Counted from the first letter of the stretch, positions 27,621 to 36,727 are shown. The stretch: 64,000 nucleotides of DNA from Microbulbifer aggregans (GCF_020524005.1 NZ_JAIVKK010000004.1:124001-188000), one strand, 5' to 3'. The notes: generated by a model not told the origin, from the letters alone. Program-made: numbers and translations.

Positions 27621-28970
27621 ATGCGAGCCGCCGACCAACCGCGCAACCGGTTTTTACGCAGGTCATTGCCTCTATTTTTGGGACTGCTCCTCCTGCTCTG
27701 CTGTGCCTGGCCCCTGGCCCAGCAGATCTGGGATGAGGCCGGCGCACTGGAGGTGAACCGGGAACTCAACCGCCCAGAACTGATCGCCAAAGGCCGTTAT
27801 CTCGCGGTACTCGGCGACTGTAAGGCGTGCCACACCAGTGTCGATGGCCTGCCCTACGCCGGCGGTCGGGCACTGGAGGTACCGGGCCTCGGCACCCTGT
27901 ATACCAGCAATATCACCCCGGACCTGAAGGCCGGGATTGGCGGCTGGAGCCTGGAGGAATTCGAGCGCGCGCTGCGCCGCGGTATCGGCGAAGACGGCCG
28001 CAACCTCTACCCCGCGATGCCCTACGAGGCCTATGCGAAAGTGACCGACGAGGATATCCGCGCACTCTACGCGTATTTTCTGTTCGGGGTAAAACCGGTG
28101 CACAACGAGCCGCCGGAAAACAAAATCCGTAACCTGCTGAGCGCGCGCTGGCCGATACAAATCTGGAACTGGCTGTTCGTCGAGCGGGATGTGTTCGAGC
28201 CCGATCCCGAGCAAAGCAGTGTCTGGAACCGCGGTGCCTACCTGGTGCAGGGACTGACCCACTGCGGCGAGTGCCATACGCCGCGCGGTCTCGCGTTTCA
28301 GGAAAAGGCGTATAACGAACGCGGGCGCGGCTTCCTCGCCGGTGGTCCGGTGCTGGACGGCTGGGAGGCGTACAACATCACCCCGGACCCGGACAGTGGT
28401 ATCGGCAAGTGGAGTGCGGAGCAGCTGGCGCAATACCTGAAAACCGGGCACGTGAACCGGCTCGCCCAGGCCGGCGGCCCGATGGCGGAGGCGATACAGA
28501 ATAGCTTTGCTCAGGTGCATGACGACGATATTGCCGCGATCGTTACCTATCTGCGTGGTATCCCCGCGGTAAAAGGCAAAGATCGCAGCCCGCGCCAGAG
28601 CCGGGGCACACCGGCCAGCGATGTGATCCCTCTGCGTGGCAACACCTTTGAGGAAGATATCGGCGGCGGCCGCGAAAATGCCGCCGATGGCGCGCGCCTG
28701 TATCTAGGGCTCTGCGCCAGCTGCCATGGTGTGGATGGCGCTGGCACCAGCGATGGCTACTACCCTTCCCTGTTCCACAATTCCACGGTTGGCGCCCACA
28801 GCGATCACAACCTGCGCCGCACCATCCTCGATGGCGTGTCGCGCACCGTTGATGGCCACGAAAAAATGATGCCGGGCTTCGCGAGGCAGTTGAGCGAGGT
28901 GCAGTTCGAGGCACTGCTGCGCTATGTGCGCCGGCAATTCGGCAGCGCAGAGACTGAGCCGGCTGACTAG
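27621..28970 (+). CDS. Tri-haem cytochrome c subunit of the GMC dehydrogenase
   Basis: 449 residues from the ATG at 27621, one base after the flavoprotein stop. A hydrophobic N-terminal helix (LPLFLGLLLLLCCAWPLA) anchors or exports it. Three CxxCH haem sites occur: CKACH (67-71), CGECH (215-219) and CASCH (365-369), each with downstream sixth-ligand methionine candidates. This is the standard architecture of the cytochrome subunit of membrane-bound alcohol/sugar dehydrogenases, which feeds electrons to ubiquinone or a terminal oxidase. Confidence 0.93.
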   Translation: MRAADQPRNRFLRRSLPLFLGLLLLLCCAWPLAQQIWDEAGALEVNRELNRPELIAKGRYLAVLGDCKACHTSVDGLPYAGGRALEVPGLGTLYTSNITPDLKAGIGGWSLEEFERALRRGIGEDGRNLYPAMPYEAYAKVTDEDIRALYAYFLFGVKPVHNEPPENKIRNLLSARWPIQIWNWLFVERDVFEPDPEQSSVWNRGAYLVQGLTHCGECHTPRGLAFQEKAYNERGRGFLAGGPVLDGWEAYNITPDPDSGIGKWSAEQLAQYLKTGHVNRLAQAGGPMAEAIQNSFAQVHDDDIAAIVTYLRGIPAVKGKDRSPRQSRGTPASDVIPLRGNTFEEDIGGGRENAADGARLYLGLCASCHGVDGAGTSDGYYPSLFHNSTVGAHSDHNLRRTILDGVSRTVDGHEKMMPGFARQLSEVQFEALLRYVRRQFGSAETEPAD

Positions 28971-28983
28971 AGGGTAACGAGTA

Positions 28984-29003
28984 CCCGGGCGTTACAGCCC
29001 GGG
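28984..29003. terminator. GC-rich hairpin between the convergent cytochrome and antiporter genes
   Basis: CCCGGGC (28984-28990) pairs with GCCCGGG (28997-29003) across a 6-base loop. It overlaps the stop of the antiporter gene and lies 14 bases after the cytochrome gene. There is no T-run, so Rho-independent action is uncertain. Confidence 0.4.
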
Positions 29004-30869
29004 CTTCACGGTTTGCTTGCCCGGCTCTTTCCTGTCGAAATCTTTCCAGTGGTGGTCCAGATGCAGGTCCGGATCGCGGCGGTCTTCGCGCAGGGCCTGC
29101 AGCAGCTGCTCGCGGTAGATTCGGGTCTGGGCGATGTGCTGGGACTCGTTGCGCCAGTACGGGAACAGGGATTCCAGCATACGCTGGTCGTGCTGCTTGA
29201 ACTTGCGCGCCGAACGCTGCGCCTGGTGTTTCGATAGCCCCAGCAGTTCCAGTGCCCCGGCACCGATATCCAGCGCGCTGTCCACGGTCTCACGGTAGAT
29301 ATATTGAACGCCGGCTTCCATCAGCGCGTACTGGTGCATGCGATTGCGCGCGCGCGCCAGAATGGTCAGGTGCGGGAAGTGTTTCTGGATACGGCTGACG
29401 ATTTCCAGCGACGCCGCCTGGTCGCTCAGGGTCAGTATCACCAGTTTGGCATTCTCGGCGCCAGCGGCGTGCAACAGGTCTTCGCGGGAGGCGTCGCCGT
29501 AGTAGGCCTTGATCCCGTAGCGGCGCACCAGCTCCAGCTGCTCGGCATTGTGCTCAAGCAGGGTGGTGCCGAAGCCGCAGGCATTCAACAAACGGCCGGC
29601 GATCTGCCCGTAGCGGCCGTAGCCGATGATGATCACTGGAGTGCCGTCGTCCTGCGGTGCGGAATCGGACATATCGGGTTGCTGCGGACCGGTAAAAAAG
29701 CGCGGCTGGATCAGGCGTTCATAGGCGAGCAGCAACAGCGGTGTCAGCGCCATGGACAGTGCAATCAGTGCAATGAGCAGGCTGCTCACATCGGATGTCA
29801 GCACCCGGTTCTGGCTGGCATAGGCCAGCAATACAAAGCCGAATTCCCCCGCCTGTGCCAGGGACACCGCAAACAGCCAGTCCTCCCCCTTCGCCATACC
29901 GCGTATCCGTGCCAGCGCAAACAGCACAACAAATTTGACCACTACCAGCATCAACAGCAGCCCCAACAGCAACAGGGGTTTCTGCATCACCAGCGCAAGG
30001 TCCAGGTTGGCCCCCACGGCGAGGAAGAACAGGCCCAGCAGCAGCCCCTTGAACGGCTGGATATCCGCTTCCAGCTCGTGGCGGAACTCACTTTCCGCCA
30101 GCACCACGCCGGCGATAAAGGTACCCAGTGCCGGTGACAGGTTCAGCCAGGTCATGATGGCCGCGGCGCTGAGTACGATCAGCAGCGAGCAGGCGGTAAA
30201 CAGCTCGCGGGTGCGGCTACCCACCACCAGTCGCAACAGGGGGGTCAGCAGGTAGCGGCCCGCCAGCACCAGCCCGGCGATGGACAGCAGCACCGCCAGG
30301 GCATAGGCCCAGCCTTGCAGATGCCCTGGAGTTTCCGGGCTCACGTTCACGGTGGCCAGCAGCGGCAGCAGGGCCAGGATCGGGATGACCGCGATATCCT
30401 GGAACAGCAGCACGCTGAAGGCATTGCGCCCACCCTCGGTCTTCAGCAGGTTTTTCTCGGACAGTGACTGCAACACGATGGCGGTGGAGGACAGCGCGAG
30501 AATCAGGCCCACCGCGGTGGCGCTGCGCCAGTCGAACCCGAACAGTGAAATGGCGATGGCGCCCACCGCGGCGGTGGTGAGCAGCACCTGGGCGCCGCCG
30601 GTGCCGAAGATGGAGCCACGCATCGCCCACAGTTTGCGTGGCTGCAACTCCAGGCCGATCAGGAACAGCATCAGCGCCACGCCGAATTCCGCAAAGTGCA
30701 GTTCGTCGCTGGTATCGCCGACGAGGGCGAAGGCGTGGGGGCCGATCAGGACACCGGCCACCAGGTAACCGAGCACCGAGCCGAAACCAAGGCGTTTGGC
30801 CAGCGGCACCGAGAGCACCGCGGCGGCAAGAAAAATAACGGTCTGAAGCAAAAAGTTGTCGTGCGGCAT
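28992..30869 (-). CDS. CPA2-family monovalent cation:proton antiporter with RCK/TrkA-N domain (KefB/KefC-like)
   Basis: 625 residues. About 12 membrane helices occupy residues 1-390 (start MPHDNFLLQTVIFLAAAVLSVPLAKRLGF in pieces, GYLVAGVLIGPHAF, FGVALMLFLIGLELQPRKLW). A TrkA-N nucleotide-binding domain follows from about residue 415 (VIIIGYGRYGQIAGRLLNACG, AYYGDASREDLLHAAGAENA). This is the arrangement of glutathione-gated K+ efflux systems KefB/KefC, which protect against electrophiles; many members instead exchange Na+ or K+ for H+. The LFLIGLELQP motif supports the family. No KefF/KefG partner is adjacent. Confidence 0.9.
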   Translation of the reverse strand: MPHDNFLLQTVIFLAAAVLSVPLAKRLGFGSVLGYLVAGVLIGPHAFALVGDTSDELHFAEFGVALMLFLIGLELQPRKLWAMRGSIFGTGGAQVLLTTAAVGAIAISLFGFDWRSATAVGLILALSSTAIVLQSLSEKNLLKTEGGRNAFSVLLFQDIAVIPILALLPLLATVNVSPETPGHLQGWAYALAVLLSIAGLVLAGRYLLTPLLRLVVGSRTRELFTACSLLIVLSAAAIMTWLNLSPALGTFIAGVVLAESEFRHELEADIQPFKGLLLGLFFLAVGANLDLALVMQKPLLLLGLLLMLVVVKFVVLFALARIRGMAKGEDWLFAVSLAQAGEFGFVLLAYASQNRVLTSDVSSLLIALIALSMALTPLLLLAYERLIQPRFFTGPQQPDMSDSAPQDDGTPVIIIGYGRYGQIAGRLLNACGFGTTLLEHNAEQLELVRRYGIKAYYGDASREDLLHAAGAENAKLVILTLSDQAASLEIVSRIQKHFPHLTILARARNRMHQYALMEAGVQYIYRETVDSALDIGAGALELLGLSKHQAQRSARKFKQHDQRMLESLFPYWRNESQHIAQTRIYREQLLQALREDRRDPDLHLDHHWKDFDRKEPGKQTVKPGL

Positions 30870-30916
30870 GGCCTGGTTTCAAATTTGTTATGGGTTTGAG
30901 GCCGCGACTGAAGACC

Positions 30917-32215
30917 TCAGTCTGGCAACGGCGTGGCCGGATCCCCTTCCGGGTAAGCGGCGGCGCGGCTGCGGCGAATCAGTGGCGAGATGGTGGAGCC
31001 CTGTACCACGATGGAAAAGAGTACCACGCCGTAGGTCATCACGACCCACAGGTGGCGCAGGTCGTGGTTGCCGGCCACGGTGTAACCGGCGGGAATGGAC
31101 ATCGCCAGGGCCAGCGCCAGGCCGCCGCGCAGACCACCCCAGATCAGGATGCGCTCGGTATAGGGGTGGTAGGAGCGGAAGCGCTTCAGGAACATGAACG
31201 GCGTGCTTACCGCCAGCGTGCGCCCCAGCAACACGATGATGATGGCGGCCAGAATCAGCAGGTAGTCCACCGGCTGGAAGTCGATGGTAATCAGGAACAG
31301 CCCCACCAGCAGGAACAGCAGGCCATTGAGGAATTCCTCGGTAATGGTCCAGAAATTGTCCAGTTCGTGCTGGCTCACCCGCGAGAAGCCTTTTTCGCGG
31401 GTGAAGTTACCGATGATGATACCGGCCACCACCATCGCCAGTGCGCCGGAAACCCCCAGCAGATTGGCGGCGGCAAAGCCGGCAGTGGGGATCACCAGAG
31501 TCAGCAGCAGTTCCAGGCTGTGGTCATTGGTGCAGCAGATCAGCCAGTGGAAAAGACCGCCGATGGCAAGACCAAGGGCGACGCCGCCCAGTGCTTCCAC
31601 CATAAACAGGTGGCTGATGGCCGGCAGGGTGGGATCCACGCCCTCGAAGGCCAGTGCGTAAATCACCGCGAATACCACCATGCCGAAGCCGTCGTTGAAC
31701 AGCGACTCCCCTTCCACCTGGATGGAAACCTGTTCCGGTGCGTGCAGGCTCTTGATGATGGCCAGTACTGCGATGGGGTCGGTGGGAGAAATCAGGGCGC
31801 CAAACAGCAGGCAGTACACCAGGTCCACCGGCAGGCCGATAAAGGCCAGGAACCAGTGCAGCATATAGCCCACGGCAAAAGTGGATATCAGCGTGCCGAA
31901 AATCGCCAGCAGGGAAATTTCCAGCTTCTGGTTGCGCAGCATCAGCAGGTCGATGTGCAGGCTGCCGGCAAACAGCAGGAACCCGAGCATGCCTTTCAGC
32001 AAAATGTCCTCGAGGTTCATTACTGGCAGCAGCTGTGCCGCCCAGTCGCGCAGTTCGACGATCTCGAACTTGCCCAGTGCCGTTACCAGCAGCGACAGCG
32101 CCAGCGCGCCGGCAGTAATGGCGATGGTGGTCTGGGTACGGAGGACGTATTGATTGAGGAAACCGAGAAAAACCGAGATCGCCGCGAGTAAACAAAAGGT
32201 GTAATAGACTTCCAT
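30917..32215 (-). CDS. CPA1-family Na+(K+)/H+ antiporter (NhaP-like)
   Basis: 432 residues, about 12 membrane segments. Family elements: GALISPTDPIAVLAIIKSL (the ion-binding TDP region), VEGESLFNDGFGMVVFAVIYAL (the conserved FND segment) and ILIWGGLRGGLALALAMSIP. It likely exchanges monovalent cations for protons at the inner membrane, in keeping with a marine habitat. It lies 47 bases upstream of the CPA2 antiporter gene on the same strand, so the two may be one operon. Confidence 0.92.
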   Translation of the reverse strand: MEVYYTFCLLAAISVFLGFLNQYVLRTQTTIAITAGALALSLLVTALGKFEIVELRDWAAQLLPVMNLEDILLKGMLGFLLFAGSLHIDLLMLRNQKLEISLLAIFGTLISTFAVGYMLHWFLAFIGLPVDLVYCLLFGALISPTDPIAVLAIIKSLHAPEQVSIQVEGESLFNDGFGMVVFAVIYALAFEGVDPTLPAISHLFMVEALGGVALGLAIGGLFHWLICCTNDHSLELLLTLVIPTAGFAAANLLGVSGALAMVVAGIIIGNFTREKGFSRVSQHELDNFWTITEEFLNGLLFLLVGLFLITIDFQPVDYLLILAAIIIVLLGRTLAVSTPFMFLKRFRSYHPYTERILIWGGLRGGLALALAMSIPAGYTVAGNHDLRHLWVVMTYGVVLFSIVVQGSTISPLIRRSRAAAYPEGDPATPLPD

Positions 32216-32311
32216 GCCGCGGAGTTACCTCGGAATTATGCAGGGTTACGCGCGACTCCAGTGCGCCCGTAACGCGGGCGGACGTGTGCCCGCCCCGCAA
32301 AATCACGGTGC

Positions 32312-33184
32312 TCAGTAATCGGTCAGGGTGCCATTATTGTAGTCGCGCAGGGTTTGTTCGATTTGCTCGCGGGTATTCATGACAAAGGGGCCGTAATGTA
32401 CAACCGGCTCATTGAGCGGCTTGCCATGGAGCAGCAGCAGGCCAGCGCCATCCGCGAGCGCGCGCAATTGTAACGCCTCGCCCTCGCCATACAACACCAG
32501 ATTGCCTCGAGTTACCTCTGCATGCTCGGTTTGCAGGCCGCCGCGGTAGATAAAGGCCATCGCACTGTGGTCTTTCGGCAGCGGCAGGGTGATTTCCGCG
32601 CCTGCGGCCAGACGAATATCGGCCACGGCAGCGTCCGCGGCGGTATCGGTCATCGGCGCCGATACACCCGCATCGTTCACTGTCCATTCGCCCGTGATCA
32701 GCCGTGCCAGCGAACCGTGGTCGTCGAGCGGCAGCTCGCGGATTTCATCCGGCTGGATATCGCGCCACGCGGCTTTGACCATCTTGTCCCTGGCCGCCAT
32801 GTTGATCCACAGCTGGAAGCCGTGCATGCCACCCTCGCCCTGGCTCGGCATTTCCGAGTGAATGATGCCGCGACCGGCGCGCATCCACTGGGCGCCACCC
32901 TGGCGAATGGCACCGCGGTTGCCCAGGTGATCCTGGTGCTCAAATTCCCCCGACAGCATATAAGTCAGGGTCTCGATACCGCGGTGGGGATGCGGCGGGA
33001 AGCCCGCGATGTAGTCGTCCGGATTCTCCGAGCGGATCTCGTCAATCATCAGGAACGGGCTCAGCGCCGGTACCTGGAAGCCGGCCACCCGCTGGATCTT
33101 TACCCCGGCACCATCCGCCGAAGCCTGGCTGGCAAAAGCACGCACCGCCGGCCGGGAACCGCTGTTCAGTGTGAAATCTTGCAT
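32312..33184 (-). CDS. Pirin family protein
   Basis: 290 residues from the ATG at 33184, preceded by GGAGG; an upstream ATG at 33241 is ignored. The bicupin pirin fold is marked by the metal-site pattern FPPHPHRGIETLTYMLSGEF and QDHLGNRGAIRQGGAQWM, then GIIHSEMP. Bacterial pirins bind iron and have been linked to quercetin 2,3-dioxygenase activity and stress responses. It is divergent from a LysR regulator, its likely controller. Confidence 0.92.
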   Translation of the reverse strand: MQDFTLNSGSRPAVRAFASQASADGAGVKIQRVAGFQVPALSPFLMIDEIRSENPDDYIAGFPPHPHRGIETLTYMLSGEFEHQDHLGNRGAIRQGGAQWMRAGRGIIHSEMPSQGEGGMHGFQLWINMAARDKMVKAAWRDIQPDEIRELPLDDHGSLARLITGEWTVNDAGVSAPMTDTAADAAVADIRLAAGAEITLPLPKDHSAMAFIYRGGLQTEHAEVTRGNLVLYGEGEALQLRALADGAGLLLLHGKPLNEPVVHYGPFVMNTREQIEQTLRDYNNGTLTDY

Positions 33185-33324
33185 GGTTCTGTTCCTCCGT
33201 TTGCGGCAGTATAGGCCGATAAATTCGCCAGAAAATGGCAAATAATTGCAACTAAGATTCGATCTGATCGACAGGTTGCCGGATCTGAGCCTTTCAATAA
33301 TCCAAAACAGACAAGGGATGGTCT

Positions 33325-34212
33325 ATGGCCAAGGTAACGCTGGAACAGTGGCGCATGTTTCAGGCGGTAGTGGAACACGGCGGTTTCTCCCAGGCCGCAG
33401 ACGCGGTGCACAAGAGCCAGTCTTCCATCAACCACGCGGTACACAAGTTACAGGAGAGCCTCGGCGTGCCGCTACTGGAGGTGCGCGGGCGCAAGGCAGA
33501 GCTGACCGACGTCGGCCGGGTATTGCTGAGCCGCGCCGGCGGCTTGCTGGATGAAGCCGAGGCGCTCGAAGCGGTAGCCTCCAGCCTCGCTGCGGGCGCC
33601 GAGGCGCGCCTGACCCTGGCGGTGGATGTCATCTTCGATTACGACTGCCTGCTGAATGCGGTGGAGCGCTTCGCGGTCGAATTCCCGCACACGCGGCTGG
33701 AAATCCGTGAGACCGTTTTGTCCGGTGCCGAAGAGCTGCTGTTACAGCAGGAAGCCGACTTTATTTTGACCGCCCGCGTCCCCCAGGGCTTTGTCGGTGA
33801 GCCGGTCGCACGAGTGAAGTTCCTGCCCGTCGCCCATCCCGACCACCCGTTGCACCACCTCGGCCGCCCGGTTGAGCGCAAGGACCTGAAGGCCAGTCGT
33901 CAGATCGTGATGCGCGATTCGGCGGTCCGCAATCGCCAGGACAGCGGCTGGCTGGGTTCTGACCAGCGCATTACCGTCACCAACGTCCATACCTCTGTGG
34001 AGCTGATTGAGCGCGGCCTCGGCTTCGCCTGGCTGCCGGAAACCCGCATCCGCGACTCCCTCTCCGCCGACCGCCTGCTGCCGCTGCCCACGGCGGAGCC
34101 GTGGGAGCGGGATGTCACCGTGTACCTGGTTTACGCCGATCAGGATCGCAGCGGGCCGGCGGCCTGTATGCTGTTGCGCGCCTTGCGGGATGGTTTGCCG
34201 CCGCTTGAGTAA
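33325..34212 (+). CDS. LysR-family transcriptional regulator
   Basis: 295 residues. The N-terminal winged helix is standard (LEQWRMFQAVVEHGGFSQAADAVHKSQSSINHAVHKLQESLGV), followed by a LysR substrate domain (RLTLAVDVIFDYDCLLNAV, then the C-terminal RGLGFAWLPETRI). AAGGGA precedes the ATG. It is divergent from the pirin gene across a 140-base gap, the classical LysR-target arrangement, so control of pirin is inferred. The effector is unknown. Confidence 0.92.
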   Translation: MAKVTLEQWRMFQAVVEHGGFSQAADAVHKSQSSINHAVHKLQESLGVPLLEVRGRKAELTDVGRVLLSRAGGLLDEAEALEAVASSLAAGAEARLTLAVDVIFDYDCLLNAVERFAVEFPHTRLEIRETVLSGAEELLLQQEADFILTARVPQGFVGEPVARVKFLPVAHPDHPLHHLGRPVERKDLKASRQIVMRDSAVRNRQDSGWLGSDQRITVTNVHTSVELIERGLGFAWLPETRIRDSLSADRLLPLPTAEPWERDVTVYLVYADQDRSGPAACMLLRALRDGLPPLE

Positions 34213-34300
34213 TTTTTATCGAGCTTGGCGCTGTCTCCGTATCTGTTACTGAGCCCCATAGATATTCTTTCAGGTAGCCTCCGGGCTGAATGTGAAGCTA

Positions 34301-34410
34301 AGGCGCTGGGTGCAGGTTTTCAAAACTGTCGGCAACTGGGAAGTTGTTGACAGAGCGTACAGGGATGTATTCACAGCGGTTTTGAAAACCTGTACCCATG
34401 GTTTGGCGCC
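34301..34410. repeat. Dispersed hairpin repeat, copy 2
   Basis: The outer arms GGGTGCAGGTTTTCAAAAC (34308-34326) and GTTTTGAAAACCTGTACCC (34379-34397) pair with one mismatch. Inside is an imperfect hairpin (about 34327-34352) and AGCGTACAGGGATGTATTCA (34354-34373), nearly the complement of the core at 8132-8150 in copy 1. Same family and similar layout, in another intergenic gap. Confidence 0.82.
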
Positions 34411-34580
34411 ACCTTACCTTCCGAGCACACATTTTCTTTAATAAAAGCCAGATCGGCCGAAAAACCCGGCCAATTCCACCGAAGTTTTGCAGTTTTAGTT
34501 CTTCTGCATCGAACTACACTGAACAGCGTAGACCGTTCAATTATTGACCCAACCCAGGTCCAACGACTGAGGGCTCTAGC

Positions 34581-34988
34581 ATGAACAACCCTGTTCTGTG
34601 TGATTTCACCAAGCTGATCGCGCGTATTCTTATGTCGGTGATGTTTATCGTCTCCGGCTACGCCAAGATCGGCGCTTATGCAGGTACCCAGGAATATATG
34701 GCGTCTGTCGGCGTGCCCGGCGCCCTGCTGCCACTGGTGATCCTGCTTGAGCTGGGCGGTGGCATCGCCATCCTGTTCGGCTTCTTTACCCGCTGGGTCG
34801 CACTGGCGTTCGCGGTTTTCTGTCTGGCTAGCGCCTGGCTGTTCCACAACGTGCCGGGCGACCAGATGCAACAGATCATGTTCATGAAGAATCTCACCAT
34901 CGCCGGCGGCTTTCTGGCATTGGCCTGCGCCGGCGCGGGCCGGTTCAGCTTCGACCATGCGCGGGCCAGGATCAGCAGCGGCAACTGA
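34581..34988 (+). CDS. DoxX family membrane protein
   Basis: 135 residues with four membrane helices; the family start is clear (LIARILMSVMFIVSGYAKIGAY) and is followed by PGALLPLVILLELGGGIAILFGFFTR in pieces. DoxX/YqjF proteins are quinol-linked or thiol-stress membrane proteins of poorly defined role. The glutathionyl-hydroquinone reductase gene follows 20 bases later, the same pairing as E. coli yqjF-yqjG, which supports a joint role in quinone/thiol stress. Confidence 0.9.
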   Translation: MNNPVLCDFTKLIARILMSVMFIVSGYAKIGAYAGTQEYMASVGVPGALLPLVILLELGGGIAILFGFFTRWVALAFAVFCLASAWLFHNVPGDQMQQIMFMKNLTIAGGFLALACAGAGRFSFDHARARISSGN

Positions 34989-35008
34989 ACAAAAAATAAG
35001 GAATCGCT

Positions 35009-35983
35009 ATGGGATTGCTGGTTAAGGGCCAGTGGCAGGACCGCTGGTACGACACCGACAAGCACGGGGGAGAGTTCGAGCGGGAAGCCGCACAGCTGCG
35101 CAACTGGGTCACGGCCGATGGCAGCGCCGGCGCCAGTGGCGAGGGCGGGTTTATGGCGGAAAAGGGCCGCTACCACCTGTATGTATCCCTCGCCTGCCCC
35201 TGGGCACATCGCACACTGATTTTCCGCCAACTGAAGCAGCTGCAGGACTACATCACGGTTTCCGTGGTCAGCCCGTATATGCTGGAGAGCGGCTGGAGTT
35301 TCCGCGAGGATGAAGGCAGCACGGGTGATCACCTGTACAGCAGCGAATACCTGTATCAGATCTACACCCGTAATCGCGCCGATTACACTGGCCGCGTCAC
35401 GGTACCGATACTGTGGGACAAGGACCGCGAATGTATCGTGAGCAATGAATCGGCGGAGATCATCCGTATGTTCAACAGCGCCTTCAACGATCTCACCGGT
35501 GACGCACAGGATTTTTATCCACAGGATCTGCGCGGTGATATCGATGCCACAAACCGCTTTGTGTACGAAAACGTCAACAATGGCGTGTATCGTGCAGGCT
35601 TTGCCACCAGTAAAGAGGCCTATGAGGCGGCTTATCACCGGTTGTTTGAAGCACTGGAAAAACTGGAACAGCGGCTGGCGGTGAACCGCTATCTGGCAGG
35701 TGATCGCATTACCGAGGCGGACTGGCGGCTGTTCACTACCCTGATCCGCTTTGATGCGGTGTATCACGGGCACTTCAAGTGCAACAAGCAGCGGTTGGCA
35801 GACTATCCGAATCTCTGGGACTACGTGCGCGAGCTCTACCAGTGGCCAGGCGTTTCAGAAACGGTGGATTTTTATCATATAAAAACCCACTACTACGCCA
35901 GCCACCGCAATATCAATCCCACCGGCATCGTGCCGCTGGGCCCTGAGCTGGACTATTCTGCGCCCCACGGCCGGGGCAAATAG
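35009..35983 (+). CDS. yqjG: Glutathionyl-hydroquinone reductase (GST omega/xi-like)
   Basis: 324 residues. The catalytic cysteine is Cys63 in SLACPWAHRTLIFRQLK; the family-specific VSVVSPYMLESGWSF and the bound-substrate loop IYTRNRADYTGRVTVPILWDK follow. The enzyme reduces glutathionyl-hydroquinones with GSH and recycles quinones. AAGGAA precedes the ATG. It is the second gene after DoxX. Confidence 0.93.
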   Translation: MGLLVKGQWQDRWYDTDKHGGEFEREAAQLRNWVTADGSAGASGEGGFMAEKGRYHLYVSLACPWAHRTLIFRQLKQLQDYITVSVVSPYMLESGWSFREDEGSTGDHLYSSEYLYQIYTRNRADYTGRVTVPILWDKDRECIVSNESAEIIRMFNSAFNDLTGDAQDFYPQDLRGDIDATNRFVYENVNNGVYRAGFATSKEAYEAAYHRLFEALEKLEQRLAVNRYLAGDRITEADWRLFTTLIRFDAVYHGHFKCNKQRLADYPNLWDYVRELYQWPGVSETVDFYHIKTHYYASHRNINPTGIVPLGPELDYSAPHGRGK

Positions 35984-36001
35984 ATCGTGCGGATCCGCGG
36001 T

Positions 36002-36727
36002 TCAGGCCGGGAATTCCGGGCTGTACTGGAACGTCTCGAAATCCGCGCGGTAAATGCGCGCCACCTGGTCCACCAGCGCCTGGTTGCTGTAGTAGCGGCG
36101 CAACTTTTTTGCCGCGCCGGTTGGCGGCGGTCCGGCACTGGTGATCTGGTCGTGGTTGTCCGGTTGCAGACGCCGTTTGATTTCATCCAGGTCGCGATCA
36201 AGGGATTCGACCTTGCCGATAAAGTCGAGCTCTGCGGCGGGCATTAGCAGCAGGTCGGATTGCGGTACCCAGTGCGCGTTGCTGTAGAGGAAGTCGCGGT
36301 CCTGATCCAGCTTCTGCACAAACTCATCGAAGGTAATGTTGTTGCCCGGGCGTTCCGGGAAGCGTGCGATCTTGTCCAGATAGGCTGAGAGCACCCGCGT
36401 ATAAGGATTGCGTACCACGGTGAACTTAAACAGGCCGGGAAAGCGCGACATCTCGGATTTGCCCAGACGGCCCGGGTGCGGAAAGGTTCGCTTGGCCTGC
36501 CTGGAAGGCAGGTCGTAACCCAGCTTCAGTCGCACCAGGTTGGTCACCATGGTGGAATTGGCAGCCTTGGGAATACGGTTGTAAAAGAATCCCAGCTCCA
36601 TATCCACCATGCCGCGGTCGTTGGCGCTGCGCATGGAGACCGCGGAACGGAACGGGTAGTGCTGGTAAAACGGACGCAGGGGCAGCGTGGCACGGTTGAA
36701 GAGTAGTTTGTCGAGCAGTTGATGCAT
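36002..36727 (-). CDS. Sulfotransferase family 2 (carbohydrate-type) protein
   Basis: 241 residues from the ATG at 36727; longer frames to 37141 overlap the divergent GST gene and look non-coding. The PAPS-binding elements are present: FFYNRIPKAANSTMVTNL (5'-phosphosulfate loop, Lys in PKAANST) and FKFTVVRNPYTRVLSAYLDKI (3'-phosphate site, Arg and Ser). Proteins of this type sulfate carbohydrate or lipid-linked glycans. No glycosyltransferase or PAPS-synthesis gene is near, so the acceptor is unknown. Confidence 0.82.
   Translation of the reverse strand: MHQLLDKLLFNRATLPLRPFYQHYPFRSAVSMRSANDRGMVDMELGFFYNRIPKAANSTMVTNLVRLKLGYDLPSRQAKRTFPHPGRLGKSEMSRFPGLFKFTVVRNPYTRVLSAYLDKIARFPERPGNNITFDEFVQKLDQDRDFLYSNAHWVPQSDLLLMPAAELDFIGKVESLDRDLDEIKRRLQPDNHDQITSAGPPPTGAAKKLRRYYSNQALVDQVARIYRADFETFQYSPEFPA

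Noticed and set aside
30890-32191. A 433-codon frame antisense to the NhaP-like antiporter
   Set aside because: Composition dominated by Gln, Gly, His and Ala repeats, typical of the reverse of a membrane-protein gene.
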